Shown here in pieces: positions 1-12,689 of a DNA stretch of 64,000 nt. Each line of letters opens with the position of its first letter. The stretch's first letter is position 1. The DNA comes from Roseiarcus sp963726105 (lineage in GTDB: Bacteria; Pseudomonadota; Alphaproteobacteria; Rhizobiales; Beijerinckiaceae): the NCBI GenBank assembly GCA_963726105.1, contig CAVSBJ010000012.1, forward strand, positions 434,001 to 498,000, in the 5' to 3' direction. Below the pieces are notes generated by a model. That model worked only from the letters and a program-made list of their open reading frames with translations, had not been told where the DNA came from and did not search any database. The translations under genes and the position numbers were made by a program.

Positions 1-442
1 GAGATTTCCGGCGGTCAGAGACGCTCTCGATCTCCTCGCCTCGTCCGTGACGCTAGATGCTTTCGCCGATGTCTCGCCTCAAATCCTCACCGTCCTCACA
101 GATGCTCCGAGAACAAGCCTTCCCACGGCATTCCGGGACAAGAAGGCCCCAAAGCGCCCAGACTTACACTTTAACCCCTCGGTTTCGGCGGCGCGATCGC
201 GTTCAGACGCAGGACCCGAAAAGTCGGTCGATGGCTCGAACCCGGAGAACGGACCTAATCGTCTCGTTCCGTCGCACGGACTGACCCCGTGATGGCGATC
301 GGGTCGGCGCTCTGGCGGGCATGAGAATCGGGCGCCGTGGCTGTCCGGAGATGGCAGCTTTCCCATTCACCGAGCCCACCCTCTTGAGGACGCCACCAGC
401 ATCTCGAGGCGGGCAATCTAGCAGGTTCCTTAAGGGAAAGGC
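1..442. other. No gene recognised at window start
   Basis: Open frames here are short, overlapping and do not resemble any family I know. The last 20 bases hold an AAGGGAAAGG purine tract that probably serves as the ribosome binding site of the next gene. Otherwise I see nothing. Confidence 0.4.
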
Positions 443-1240
443 GTGGATTTTGAGGGGAAGGAACAGGTTCCAGTGATCGTTGAATTCTTTGGTCCGCCTG
501 GGGTAGGCAAGACCACGTTCTCACGCGCCTTAGCTGCGCGATTGCGGGAGGCAGGTCGGACGGTTGACGTCCATGTGAGCGCAAGGCCCGGAGAAGAGCG
601 CGCGATATCTGCCTTCAACGGGGAAGCCTGCGCCCGACGAAACTTGATCGACCCGCTACGTCGTCTGGGGCGACCGCTCGCACAGCTCATCGCGCTTCGG
701 ATCGCTGGCGCGCAGGCGAATGACTTCAGCACGGACGTCCTGGTCGCAAACTTTCCGCGCAGACATCAGATCGCCGCCCTGCGGATGAGGCAGTATTTAG
801 TTCGCCTATCTGCTGCTTGGCGTAGCGCTCGAAACAGCGAGCGCATCGCGATATTTGATCAAGGCTATATACAGGCGGTGTCGTCCGTTCTGCTTGCCAT
901 GCCGCGCGCGTCCGATGATGACGTCATGGCGATGCTCTTAGCCACTCCCCCTTCCGATCTCGCGATAAGGATCGAAGCGCCGATCACGGACATCGAGGGG
1001 CGACTGAGACGGAGGGCACAGACAATCGGACGACTGGGTCGCTTGTTCGAGTCCGACCTCGGCAAACCGACTGACCACGCACGTACGGCGGACTGGCTTC
1101 AATCCGGACTGAGACGGGCCGGTCGGGCGATCCTGTGCGTCAATTCCGATGACGAGCATCCGCTTGCAATCGACCTCGAGCGGGCGCGGCGAGAGATCGA
1201 CAAGGTCCAATTGAAGGAAGAGGCGGAATCCGAATCGTGA
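443..1240 (+). CDS. P-loop nucleotide kinase-like protein
   Basis: A 265-residue cytoplasmic protein with a clear Walker A motif, GPPGVGKTT, near residues 17-25, followed by a helix (FSRALAARLREAG) as in thymidylate-kinase-like and other small P-loop kinases. A run rich in Arg and Asp near residues 170-200 could be a lid, but no family-specific signature can be named. The GTG start at 443 is chosen because a purine-rich tract (AAGGGAAAGG) lies just upstream and the Walker motif sits at the usual distance from the N terminus. It ends 27 bases before the secreted TIM-barrel gene, so the two are probably cotranscribed. Similar P-loop proteins occur in exopolysaccharide clusters, which is only a guess here. 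Confidence 0.7.
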   Translation: MDFEGKEQVPVIVEFFGPPGVGKTTFSRALAARLREAGRTVDVHVSARPGEERAISAFNGEACARRNLIDPLRRLGRPLAQLIALRIAGAQANDFSTDVLVANFPRRHQIAALRMRQYLVRLSAAWRSARNSERIAIFDQGYIQAVSSVLLAMPRASDDDVMAMLLATPPSDLAIRIEAPITDIEGRLRRRAQTIGRLGRLFESDLGKPTDHARTADWLQSGLRRAGRAILCVNSDDEHPLAIDLERARREIDKVQLKEEAESES

Positions 1241-1267
1241 GGAGACCGACCAAAAGGAACGCAGTTT

Positions 1268-2224
1268 ATGTATGCTAAACAGCGCCGGTGCAGGTTTGCA
1301 GGATTCGCTTTAGCAATTGTCAGCGCTCTCGGAGTGACGTTCGGCGCGCGCGCCGGCAAATCCTCACAGGCGTGGCACTTTGCGGCAAACGAAAATTTTG
1401 ACCCAGCCGGCGCGTTTCTTCCTTCCAGCGCAGGCTTCAATTTGGCGGATGTTTCCGGTCGACGCGAGTTGGACCTGCTACCGAACGGCACGAAGGGTCT
1501 GGTATGGGTTGGGATGTGCGAGGGCGTGACCGCGAGATTCCGGGCTGTGGTCGGCGCCGCAATCAGTCATCCAAAGACGTTTGGCTTCTACCTCGTCGAC
1601 GATCCCGACCCGACCGGCCGCTGGCGCGCCAAATGCAAACCGTCAGACCTCCGCGCAGAGGCTGATTGGATTCACCGGCGCCGCCCGGCAGCGATTACCT
1701 TCGTGGCTCTCATAAATCTCGGCTCGTCCGCCTTACCAAGCTTTACCATGGCTTATCGACGGGAGATTTCCCATGTCGATCTCTTCGGGGTCTCACCCTA
1801 TCCATGTCGAGCCCACGGGCTTGAGTGCGACTACGACATGATCGACCACTTTGTCCGCGCGTGCCGCGATGCCGGCATCCCACCGGACCGAATCGTCCCC
1901 ACCTTTCAATCCTTCGGCGGCGGAGAATGGCGCACCGACAGCGGCGACGCCTATCGGCTGCCGACCTCGTCCGAAATGCAGGTGATGTTGGAGCGTTGGG
2001 ACAAGCTCGTGCCCGCGCCGGTCTTCGACTACGCCTACTCCTGGGGCTCGCAGCGATCGGACGTCTCCCTCGCAGCGTCGACCGATCTTAAGACGGTGTT
2101 TGCTCAGCACAACCAGCAGTCGTTAGACGCCAGGCCCGGCCCGAAAGGTGGAAGCCCCTCGGCGCGAGCGCCGCAGCGCAAGATTGGCCGCCTGCTCAGA
2201 CCTCGGCAAACCCTACGGGATTGA
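1268..2224 (+). CDS. Secreted TIM-barrel (glycoside hydrolase-like) protein
   Basis: 318 residues with an N-terminal signal peptide (basic MYAKQRRCR, then a hydrophobic stretch ending near GARA), then a domain homologous along its whole length to the duplicated domain of the large gene at 18589. Shared landmarks include FNLADVS, GFYLVDDP (GFYLADEP in the other), HVDLFGVSPYP, TFQSFGGG and FDYAYSWG, in the same order. This order of an acidic motif and aromatic-rich strand ends is typical of clan-A-like glycoside hydrolase barrels. The acid motif reads VDDP rather than ADEP, so the usual Glu is absent and activity is uncertain. A C-terminal tail of about 40 residues is basic. It follows the P-loop gene closely; substrate unknown. 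Confidence 0.72.
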   Translation: MYAKQRRCRFAGFALAIVSALGVTFGARAGKSSQAWHFAANENFDPAGAFLPSSAGFNLADVSGRRELDLLPNGTKGLVWVGMCEGVTARFRAVVGAAISHPKTFGFYLVDDPDPTGRWRAKCKPSDLRAEADWIHRRRPAAITFVALINLGSSALPSFTMAYRREISHVDLFGVSPYPCRAHGLECDYDMIDHFVRACRDAGIPPDRIVPTFQSFGGGEWRTDSGDAYRLPTSSEMQVMLERWDKLVPAPVFDYAYSWGSQRSDVSLAASTDLKTVFAQHNQQSLDARPGPKGGSPSARAPQRKIGRLLRPRQTLRD

Positions 2225-2857
2225 CCGCAGAGCGGAACGGAGGCGTCAGCTTTCTCGTTGGGATGCGCTGAAACCGAGGTCCGGATCGGCGATTCGACCG
2301 GGCTCAGCGCAGCTGCCGTCTTGAGCAGCCTATGGTCCGCTTTGCGCTTGGAGCCCGCTTCGGCTGCCTTGCCGGCGGCGGAGCTGATGCTCATCCGGCC
2401 GATTTGGATTTTCTTGGCGCATGGCCCGTTGACCGCGAAATCCCTCGATTGTGAGGGTTGGAAAAGAAGAGAGGTGATAACGCGCGCAACTCAATCATGT
2501 CTTCACGGAATAAGGTTGGGGGAGGGATGAGGGTGTGGCTCCTTTTTGTTTAGGTGGGTGGGTTGTGTGAATAATCGCTAAGTAACTACATATTGGGTGA
2601 TGTTGTTATAAATAACAACCGGGTTGGAGGCGGTGGGTTGCAAGCGGGAGCGCCGTATGAGCGCTTAGCGAGCGATCGTCGAGGCGATCGAGCTCGTCGA
2701 GGCTGAGGCGACGGGCGGCGTGTGGAGGCTCGCGCCCTTCGCGCTGCGGCTGCGGTGCTGCGGCGGCGTTTCGGCGAGGGAGGCCTGGGACGCGGGACGG
2801 CTACTCATGGGAAGGCGCTGAGGAAGCAATGTAACCCCCCCCAGGCTTGTCCCAGGC
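2225..2857. other. Gene-free stretch with an 18-bp palindrome
   Basis: No convincing coding signal. At 2602-2619 there is a palindrome, GTTGTTAT-AA-ATAACAAC, with 8-bp perfect arms. It sits in a locally AT-rich patch and could be an operator or the edge of the accessory region that follows. From about 2640 the sequence is GC-rich and repetitive in feel (cgaggcgatcgagctcg). Confidence 0.35.
2602..2619. promoter_or_regulatory. Palindromic operator-like site
   Basis: Two perfect 8-bp arms (GTTGTTAT and ATAACAAC) around AA. No regulator or target gene can be assigned; nearest genes are the TIM-barrel gene upstream and a broken minus-strand gene downstream. Confidence 0.25.
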
Positions 2858-3563
2858 TCACACCTTATCGATATTGATGTTCCCAAGTGTTGCCTGCTGT
2901 TGGTAAACTCCGACGTATAATCCTTGATCGATTGCTCTTTCGAGGGTACACTTTGGCAAGGGCCTCTCGAGTTCGAATGCGCGCTTTCCGACGTGAGAAC
3001 ATTCGGCTACCCATGACGCGATATCGATCGCGGCCGGCGCGGCTATGCATCCGCAAGCAAGCATTGAATAAAGCGCTTTGCGGTCCGCTCATTTTGTTCT
3101 TGAACCGCTGCTTGCAGGATGCCCCTGTCTTCGTAGCGTGCAAACGGCCGCTGTACAAGTTGGATCATTTCTGCGCTTATGAACTCGGAGGAGGTGCCAA
3201 AGTGCTGCGGATTTTCAGCAATGCGGGAAATTCTGACCGCACGAAATTGGCAAATTTCGGCTCCTTTCCAACCACTCGGAGCCAGATCACTCAGCAGAGC
3301 GCTCAAGTTAAACGCTTTGAAGAAACCGATAGATTTCGGAAGTGCTACTTCAGCTTCCGTGCTGACATTGCAGCGTCTGCTGGCACAGCTCCAGACATTA
3401 CACCGAATGTCGCGTACGCAAGACGGGCCCGACAATTGCCCATGAAGTAATCGCGGGCTTGTGTAAGCTTCTCCCATCCTATAAGAGCCTCTGAGGATTG
3501 CGGGGGCAGTGAAGCAATGTTATTCGATCGCGCTTTGAAGGTGTTTTCGTGTATTTTGATCAT
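2858..3563 (-). pseudogene. Hypothetical protein gene, frameshifted
   Basis: Protein-like sequence on the minus strand runs across three frames: roughly 3563-3345 (EALIGWEKLTQARDYF), about 3420-3060 (LLSDLAPSGWKGAEI, FGTSSEFISAEMIQLVQRP) and 3060-2858 (IDIASWVAECSHVGKRAF, ending LGNINIDKV and a stop). The pieces follow each other in the right order with little overlap, as expected if one gene of about 230 codons carries at least two indels. I do not recognise the family. It may belong with the helical gene immediately upstream on the same strand. Alternative: these are chance frames, but the amino-acid composition argues against this. Confidence 0.35.
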
Positions 3564-4293
3564 CGCTGAAGGTATGACTATGAGGTGCTTTGCTATGCTC
3601 CGCGATCTCTATTGCGTGATTAAAGTGCTGTAGTTCTTTACGTGAATAGTTTCTCGCGCACAACAATGATCGCGCGTTTAAGAGGAACTCTATAGCATGC
3701 ATTGCAGGAGTAAGTAATTTATCATTATCGTTTGCTTCTCCAATAATATCGCCTAGCTGATGAATTAGAGTCGTTTCTACTGCGAAACTAGCCACAGAAT
3801 CAAAATTGGCTGTTGCAGACGTTATTAAGTTCTGAATTATGATTTACCGAACCTCTCTCCTATGATCTTTAAGCCCCTTAGAGATTTCATTTGATAGGAA
3901 ATGACGAGTTCTTGTTTCTTTCGCACATTGCAGCAGGTGGGCTGCCGCAACGGATGGCAGTGCATCCAGCCGGTGACGGTTCGCATCGTGCTTCCGCCTC
4001 TGAAGCTCAGCGGCGCGCTCAAGGGACTCCACTGCGTCTTCATAGCTGTGCAGCCTGAGGAATTCAGGGAAAAACACTGCATATGACGCCATTAGAAAAG
4101 CAGAATCCGCCTCCGCAAACGCGGATGCAACTTCATCTGCAGATCGGAATTCGCTATTTAGACGGATGAAGTGCGACGTTGGATTATATTCACCTTTATC
4201 CTTAGTGTATTCTGCATCGGCACCCGCAAGTCCGGCTATGCCCCCGATAAACTTCGCAAATCCTCTGCGTGTTATTTCCATTCTGCTGTGCAA
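3520..4293 (-). pseudogene. Helical hypothetical protein with Tat-like N terminus, interrupted by an in-frame stop
   Basis: The minus-strand frame from 4293 gives MEITRRGFAKFIGGIAGLAG near its start, a twin-arginine-like signal, then a helix-rich acidic stretch (DEVASAFAEADSAF, EDAVESLERAAELQRR) that resembles repeat-type helical proteins. A TAA at 3844-3846 ends it after about 145 residues, but the same frame continues with sensible sequence (NLITSATANFDSVASFAVE, LHQ-type helices) to a stop at 3520. Either the stop is real and this is a decayed gene of about 250 codons, or a base is wrong. An overlapping frame near 3840 would read through this point only with another indel. Function unknown; low GC compared with the rest of the window suggests transfer. 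Confidence 0.4.
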
Positions 4294-5143
4294 TTCAGGC
4301 TGGCTGGAATAACGAAATGGCCGGAGATAGCGATGACCCCGACAACCCTACATCCACAAACCCACATACTCCCCGGCCCGCAGCCGCACCCCACCGGCAC
4401 GCATTCATCTCTTCCCGCCACCTGGTAAAGCGCCCAGAAGAGGTCGTCCGTCGCCAGCGCATTCTCCGATACGCCGCCGCGCCCATTCTGCTTTCGGCGG
4501 GGACGGGTGAGCTAAGCCGGTCATGGGTATTACATCAATGATGACCGCTTGGCGCGCTGATGCCGTTCGGCGCGCCTTCCGCCCATCACCGTAACCAGTC
4601 TCGGCGCGCCATTCCGCCTTGCCGATACAGCGAGTTCTTGTGGCAGAGATGATTGGCCGTGATTTTGGTTCGCACTTTGGACAAGATGTGGCCGAGGCCG
4701 AGCGCCTCATAGGTCGACGCGCTGGATACTTGCTCGTCGGGATCGGAAGGCTAATGGGCATGTCGTCGACGATGGGCGATGGCGCTCCTCCCCACGTAGT
4801 GTTGAAACCCTTCTGGCTAAAAAGGACTTTCAACTCTGTCGCTCCAACTTGAGGTTAGGACAGTATCGCAATTTGCGGGTCAACATTGTGTCCCTCATCG
4901 ACTTGCCCGAAAAGCGCGTGGAAGCCTTCCCCATAGTTGGGCGTTGGCGTTGCCACCGTCGGGATTGAGCTCGGAATATCACGTCGGCATTCGCTTGCCG
5001 GTTTCGCGTCATCCGCGCCTGTCGTAAAGGCCTTGATTGTAACGAGTTCGGTGCGTTCGTTGCGTTTCATGACCTGTTCCGTTTCCTTTAAGCGGCCAGA
5101 AACCCAGCGTTTTCGTTTTCAACTTCCCAATCCAAACCCGCAT
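4294..5143. other. Broken coding traces, no gene assignable
   Basis: Minus-strand frames show short protein-like stretches, for example SCPKCEPKS with one CxxC pair near 4680 and a hydrophilic piece at 4855-5070, but no continuous gene or family can be recognised. It lies downstream of the polymerase remnant and may hold further broken genes of the same mobile element. Confidence 0.3.
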
Positions 5144-7236
5144 TCACATTGTCATTGTTGGCAGCTTCGTCATATCTTGGCGCGCGCCCGCGCTTCTGCT
5201 TCTCCATCCATTCGGGAACGCTCGGCGCGCTTTCCGTGAGCGTCCACGAAGGCCGAGCCTAATATCGAGGGTGTAAGGTCGGACATCCAAAGCGACCAAT
5301 CGTTCGGCGCGAGCGGCGCGAAGCTTCGGCGCGGTCGGAACAGTTCGCTTGGCGCTCATGTCGTTAAGCCGTTGCGTGCGCAGATGCGTTTTCCATGAAC
5401 CTATATCGCCCCATGTCTTGGGTGAAATTGCGCACGCGCCAAGCCCAAGATAAACTTGGTCCTCGAATTCGTAGCCTTCATCGCCGTTTCGCCAGTGCTC
5501 GGGAACGTTGACGAACATCTCCCGCTCGAAAGCGTCGGCAAAATCTTCCGCGACGCTGTTTCCGTCTTTTACGGTGAAGCCGCGCGACGCGATCTTGATC
5601 TTGTTCTTTCCGGTCCTTTCATCAATCTTGCGCTGGCGGATCGTATAGACGCCGGATTGAACGACGCTTACGCCCGCGCCTTCCTCGAATTCCCACTCCC
5701 CTAAAATCTTGGTTTCGGGAACGTCGAGCGGGAGGACGCGCGTTGCGAAAACGGCGTCGGTGGCAAAGGCGATGACTGCCTTCGGATCATTCGACGCCGC
5801 TTCCATGAGCTTACGCCGCGTTCCGGCCGTGATGGCCGCAGCGTACCATAGGCAACCATAAGCGGGCGGCTGGCCGAGTTGTCCGACACGTTGGGCAAAC
5901 TTGCCATAGACGGAGTTGATCGCAAGCTTGATGACTTGTCCGCGAACGTCGTGCTTGTTCTTTGAAACGATTTCAGCGCGCCAGTTGAACAAGGCTCGGA
6001 TAAATTCGAGCGGGCGCGACGTTTCATCGGCGGGGATGAAAAACATCGCTTCCGAAACGATCATTTCGGGCTCGCCTCTATGCGTGCTGAAATCGCGCAA
6101 ATCGATGGCGAAACGTTTGAAGAAATTAAGCGCATTGATTGCATCGTCGCGCATATACCGACCGCCGACGATATTGGGCGGAAACATGATCCCGCCTTGT
6201 TCATTGCGAAACGGCAGCGGATAGAATGGGAGCTTATGACCGAGTTGCGCGTCTCGATTTTGAACATGCTTAAGATATTCGATCGCTCGATTTCCTCCCC
6301 GTCGGGTTCGCTTTCCAAATCCATTTCCGCCGCCCATAGCGGGGAGCTTGACGGCTATCGCGGGATAAGCTGAAGCGATGTCATACAAAAAAATCGGTTT
6401 GTTGTTGCTTACGCCTGTTTGCATAGTTCGATCCGGCCGCCGAACCGCGCATATGTCACCCAATCGCGAGCGTCGGCGTCGGGATTGTTTTCGGCGAGCC
6501 ATGGGCCGGACATGTCGCCGAGAATGTGGCGCGGCTTCGGGCCGAGATAGGCTTTTAAGAGCGCTTGCGCGACCGCGCCCGCGCCCCACCAGTTGCGCAC
6601 GTCCAACTGCAATTCCTCGCCGGTCGAGGGGTTGGCGAATTTCAAGTTCGCGCAGTTGCGTCATCATGCGGGAAAGCGCTTTGAGTTCGCGCCGGTGTAG
6701 ACTTTGAGCATGTCCAGGCTATCGGGCGCGAATTCGCGGCGTTGTTTCTTGCCTGTTTGATCGTCTCGAATTCGGCTTCGGTGACCAGCCGGATAATTCT
6801 TGATCGCGGTTATGAGGTTCGATTGAAAAAAGCCGCGCGTGTCGTAAATCTCGATCCGCTCAGATATATCGACGTGTTTCGTTCTTTCGCCGGTTTTCTT
6901 ATTCACCTTCCAAACGATCGGTTTTGCAGGGTCGCGCAGTTTCCCCAATACGACGCTTTTATGCGATATATGAGAGATTGCTAATCGCCGACTAAGACCA
7001 ACGTCGGCGGCTTTCGGGAAAGTCAGGATCTTCGCGCTTTTCCCGCGCTCCGATTTATTCCGCTTTCTTATATCGCTTGCCGTGATAATAGACCGACGTT
7101 TAATTGAAACCGAAGCCAACGAAAATCGGCGCATTATCATTGGCTTCTTTCCGGCGAAAAGACGGGGCGGGTTAAAAGCCATTCTCATATGCGGACGCGA
7201 TGAGCGTCGCCGGGTCGGCGAGGATTTGATCTTCAA
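5144..7236 (-). pseudogene. Family B DNA polymerase of phage/plasmid type, multiply frameshifted
   Basis: The longest readable segment (6667-5144) carries the three palm motifs of family B polymerases in order: motif A FLYDIASAYPAIA (Asp about residue 96), motif B KLAINSVYGKFAQ (about 247-259) and motif C FATDAVFAT (about 301-309). Motif C keeps the second Asp (TD) but has Ala where most relatives have the first Asp of DTD. Upstream, in other frames, 7236-6664 reads IEIYDTRGFFQSNLITAIKN, like the exonuclease-domain YD-x-FGFFQ motif, and 6645-6409 reads NWWGAGAVAQALLKAYLG. At least two frame changes separate these pieces and the C terminus also shifts near 5330. Such polymerases occur in phages, linear plasmids and related mobile elements. 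It marks this region as mobile in origin. Confidence 0.7.
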
Positions 7237-8200
7237 CCTTCCGCGCCGCCGCCATCCATAAAACCGTCCGGGCGCTGTATGGTCTTTTGTTCGCGCCTTT
7301 CCCGCGAATGATCGGCTCGCCGACTTCCACCTTCGCTATCGATGGCGAGAATGGTCCGCCGATCGCGCGATTATTGATGCGTCGAGCAGACGCCCGGACG
7401 GTTTACCCGAGCGCGTCGCTCGCGCCGCTTGTAATATCGCCGCTTGCGTTCGGCCGGGCTTTTTCCATACCAAATCCGTGTACTGCGACCGTCTCGACGC
7501 CATGCGCGGCGAGATTTTCCGGCGACATCGAGCTTGAAAAACTCGACTTCACTGTTCGTCAACAGCTATGAAAGCTCGTCTGCGCTCTCTTTATCGAGCC
7601 TGATGAATCTAGCCGCTCTAACTTCGATGTAATCTCATCTTCGCCAGTCGTCGAGCTTGTCGCGTCTCCCTCGTTTGCGCTGACAGCTTGCATAGTTGCG
7701 CTCTATTGCGCAGGATCGTTCGCTCACTGTTGACGCGCCGCCGGTCATGCCCGACGTTTCTGTGATCCCAACGCTTGTGAACGCTGTCCTTTGGATAACC
7801 TTGAACAGTATGTCTAGCGTCTTTCTCATCGACTAAAGCGCGTAACCACCTTCGGTTTTGAACTTGATACGATACGCTCGTCGCAGCCGCTATATCGGTT
7901 TTACGCGATCCCTTGCCTTCGGCGGCCGGATTTAGCGATCTTCGTCACGCGCTTATCTCCCCTTGCGCGCCTGATATTGTCCTTGGTATTTCTCGCCTAA
8001 GCGCGCCTCGCGAGCGAATCCGACTTGCGATCGCAGATCTTTACCGCTTTCAGTTGCGCCAATGCTCACCCCGGCAACTTTTCACAGCCAACGTTGTGCA
8101 GGCGAGCGGCTAGCGCTCGCGCGGCTGGGCGGCATAGAGCGCTCCGCCATAGGCGCGACCTTCTCAGCTATTGCGCACGACGCGCTCTCGCATCCGACGA
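7237..8200. other. No confident gene; short basic frames
   Basis: A minus-strand frame at 7562-7371 begins MTNSEVEFFKLDVAGKSRRA and is very basic; it may be the true start of the polymerase gene or a small DNA-binding protein. Frame pieces such as a stretch starting GRFYGW near 7270 suggest that polymerase coding continues upstream with more indels. Beyond about 7700 nothing is readable. Confidence 0.3.
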
Positions 8201-10070
8201 CGTCCGTTCGTGAGCCTCGCGCCTCGTGATCCTCTCGCGACCATCAAAAACTCCCCTATCATGGCCAGATCGCGCTTCTGAGCCGAAATACGCCCCCGTC
8301 AAGTGAAGTCTCACAGTGCAACGCAGCGATCAGACCGCCTCCGAACTGCTCGCACGGTCGCGCCCGCGTCTACGACTCCAAGATACGCTATTTAAAACAT
8401 CTGACAGTGCGCGCATGTCTCCACTTTTCTCCCACAACGCCCTACTCCTCCCGCACCAGATCGCTCCGAACTCTCTCTGCCGGTCCGTCGATCATACCGC
8501 AACCGCCGTTCGCGACCACAATCGGCGACTCAGCGTAAAATCGCGCGCCGCGATGATCTTATCCCCAGCTAGGTCGTGAATTGCTGCACCCGGCCTAGCT
8601 GAGCTACACCTTCGCGCACGCCTCACGGACTCGCCCCTCTGATAGTGCCCTAACGCCAACAAACTCGCACATCCTTTCTCGCGCATTTTTTCTATCTGCG
8701 CAATCTTCATGCTGAAAAAAACCTCGCAGCTGTTCACGCGGACTGCGCAACGCTGTCGCTCCCGGTTCCGCCATTTCACACTTTAGTTGGCCACGGCCGA
8801 CGCGGGCCCTACCACGACGGCCTCCATTGAAGCATCGCGCAGCCCGCACCACGCGATCACCTGCACGCACCGCAGCTCGCCGCTCCCACCCGAAAAACAG
8901 CGAGAATGAAACCCCTCTCAGCCTCCAAACCGCCACAACCTGCATCTAACCTCACCCCACTCTCCCCCTTCCGGCCTGTTCGCCTCCTGAGCGCAGGCCG
9001 ATCGAACTGAACCGACAGCCATCGTTGGCCACGCGCTCTCGACTCTTCTACGCAGCAGCCCTCGCAGCACGCCCATCGGCCACGCAGATAATCGCGCACC
9101 GCTTCTCACACAGAGCCTACCAACCGAGGCGCATGATATTCCCCGCGAGACGCATGCTCAGAAGCGATCACACTCGCCGTGCCACTCCGGCGCTTCTCAC
9201 CACGACATCTCTGCGCAAGACGCGCCTAGACTCAGCTCAGCGACAGCGACGACGGCCACCATGAGACGCGCCCGCTCGCGCGACCGAACCGCCCGGACGC
9301 ACTAGAAGAAGCGGCACGGCCCGCCAGCCGCCGCGCGCACCCGCGCGACACCAGCGACACCCCACAGCCACCCACACACGCCGCCCGCGCCCCCCCAAAC
9401 CCCCCCACGCCACCAGCGCCCGACAGCGCCCCGCGACACCCCGCGCGCCACACCCACCCCCCACCCGCTCCACGGCACCCGGCGCGCTCAAAACCACCAG
9501 CGAAACCGCTCCACAACTCCGCCAACCGCAACCCCCATCGCTGCTACGACCACCAGCGAAAGACGATAGCACTCAGCGACAACATGCGCGCCCCACGCCC
9601 CGCCACCCGCGCCGCGCCACGCGCCGAGCCCACCACCCCCGCAAGCCCGCGCGCACGCCAGCCCCCACACCCCCGCCCCCCCCGCCCCCCACCGCTACGT
9701 CCAATTGCCCGCACGAAACCCGGCTTTACAGCAGCCTCCGCGCAGATCACGGCCGCCGCCGACACCCCGACGGCGAGAGGCCCACTCCGCGCCTCTTACG
9801 CGCCGCGCCCTCCCCGGCGCCGGCGTCGCTGCGCCTCCCCGCGCCCGATCCCCCTTTCGCACGGCGGGCCGCGAGCCAGACGCGCCGGAACCGCCCCGCC
9901 CGCGCGAGCGCGCCCCGCCGCCGCCCCCCGCCCGCGACCGACCCCGCCCGCGGCACGGCCCCGCCCGCGGCCACACGCCGCCCCCCCCCGCCGCCCCCCC
10001 CGCCGCCGCCCGCCTACACGACGCGACACAGCGCGAGGCGACCGCCACCGCGACACCAAACAGCAGCGCG
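8201..10070. other. C/A-rich, T-poor low-complexity stretch
   Basis: From about 8.2 kb the plus strand becomes increasingly rich in C and A and poor in G and T; between about 9,300 and 10,060 T is rare and C runs of 7-9 are common (for example 9981-9989). Translated frames are Arg/Pro/Ala strings with no protein character. No gene is called. The switch to T/G-rich sequence at about 10,070 is abrupt. Confidence 0.6.
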
Positions 10071-11090
<1,020 letters not shown>

Positions 11091-12689
11091 TCGTATATCG
11101 TTCGGCGATAAGCTCGGGCTCGGTGATGTTTTCTCGCCGCTGCCTGATTGTGACGTTGAGCGCGCTAGGCTGCGCTGCTGTGGTGCTAGCCATTTGCTTT
11201 GCGCTCGCTTGCTCGCGGTTTGATCGCTTGGGCGATCGCTGCGAAATCTGCCGGTTCGCCGGCGGCTGACCTTTTCTTCGTGCTCTTGTTCGTTCTCGCA
11301 CTTTTAAGCGCCGCTGACATCGCTGCTGCGTCGGCATCGTCGCCCATTTCGCTATGCTGACGTGACGCGCGCCCCCGCGTCTCGCGCGCCTAGCCGTGAC
11401 TTCGCTATGCGCCCTCCCGTCTCGATAGCCGGGTCAGAGTCGGGTGACAGCGTGGGCCGTCGCCTTGCGTTTCGTGTCGATTCACAATCGCTGCTCTCAG
11501 TCTGTCCTCGACCGACCTTGCGCAAGCTCGCGCCATCGTTCGTGCCATTACAGCGACGCCGATATGCTTGCCCGGTCGCTTCGATCCTGTGACAGCGTGA
11601 GCGCCAAGTTATAACTCGCGATTAAGCCGTCTTGTAGCGTTGTGTCGAAAGCGCTGGGCCTCGTTGCGATCCACTTGTTCGATCTTTAGGTTAATGGTGC
11701 TCGCATCTTTTGTGCGTTTGCTTTGTTCTTTCTTTAACTTCGAGTGATATCCTTGGCTTTGCTTTGTTTCCGGTGAATGTTGCTACTTACTCGGCTGTGT
11801 CTACGTCAGCAATCTCTGTTCTGCGTGTGCGGTGTGAATCCGCGATGCGCTTAAGCGGGCCGCGCTTGATATTGCGATCGTCGCGACCTTCTGTAAAATC
11901 GTTGGTGAGTTGCTTACCGTTCGCGTTATCTCGCTAAAGATAGCGATGGCCGCCGGCGCTCGCGCCGGGCCGTATACCGCTGTGCGTGTTGGTGTCTTAA
12001 ACGGTAGCTCCCTGAAATCGATCTCTCGCGATGTCGCTGACGCTTCGCCTGGCGTTGGCTCTTTCGCGGTCCGTCGCGGTTCTCCTGCTGCGCCGTTGCT
12101 CGCCGATCGAGCGGGCGTCCGTGCTGCGACTTATGGTTTATTTCTACGGCTCTGCGCTTGACTGCGTCGGTGCACCTTAGCGGTCATCTGCTAAAGTTCT
12201 TTGTTTGCATAGAACTGGAACGTGCGTCGCCACGTGCTCAAAGCTGGTCGATGCGCGCTTAATCGTACGATGTTCAAGTAACTCTGCCATCTGACTGGTT
12301 TTCGCTTTTTTAGCGTTGCTTGTTCGTTTTTGCTCCCATCGAGCTTGCCTGGTGCGGCAGGTTGCTTTCATCCTCTCCCGCGCGCGTGATTGGTTCTTTT
12401 CCCGTCGAGTTGGGCGATGCGCGTATCGCACAACGGTCACCCGGCAGGTTGACAGCTCCCCCGCGCTCATGCTATCCTCGCGATATTGCCGAAGCGTCGA
12501 CCGTCTACTCGGCCTTTACGATCGGAAAGGCTCGGCGTGATGGCGAGCTCGGATGTGTCGTCATCCAGATGCGCTCGCCAACGGCTAGCTGGACGCAGCT
12601 AGACAGATTTCCATGGCAAGCCATCGCTGCTCGGCGTAGCTGCAAGCTCCAGCTATTATTGTCAACTTCTTTATGGTCCCGAATTCGCC
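11091..12689. other. No gene recognised
   Basis: Base composition gradually returns to normal but stays T/G-rich on the plus strand until about 12.5 kb. Short frames on both strands show no recognisable motif. It lies just downstream of the second kinase on the minus strand. Confidence 0.4.
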
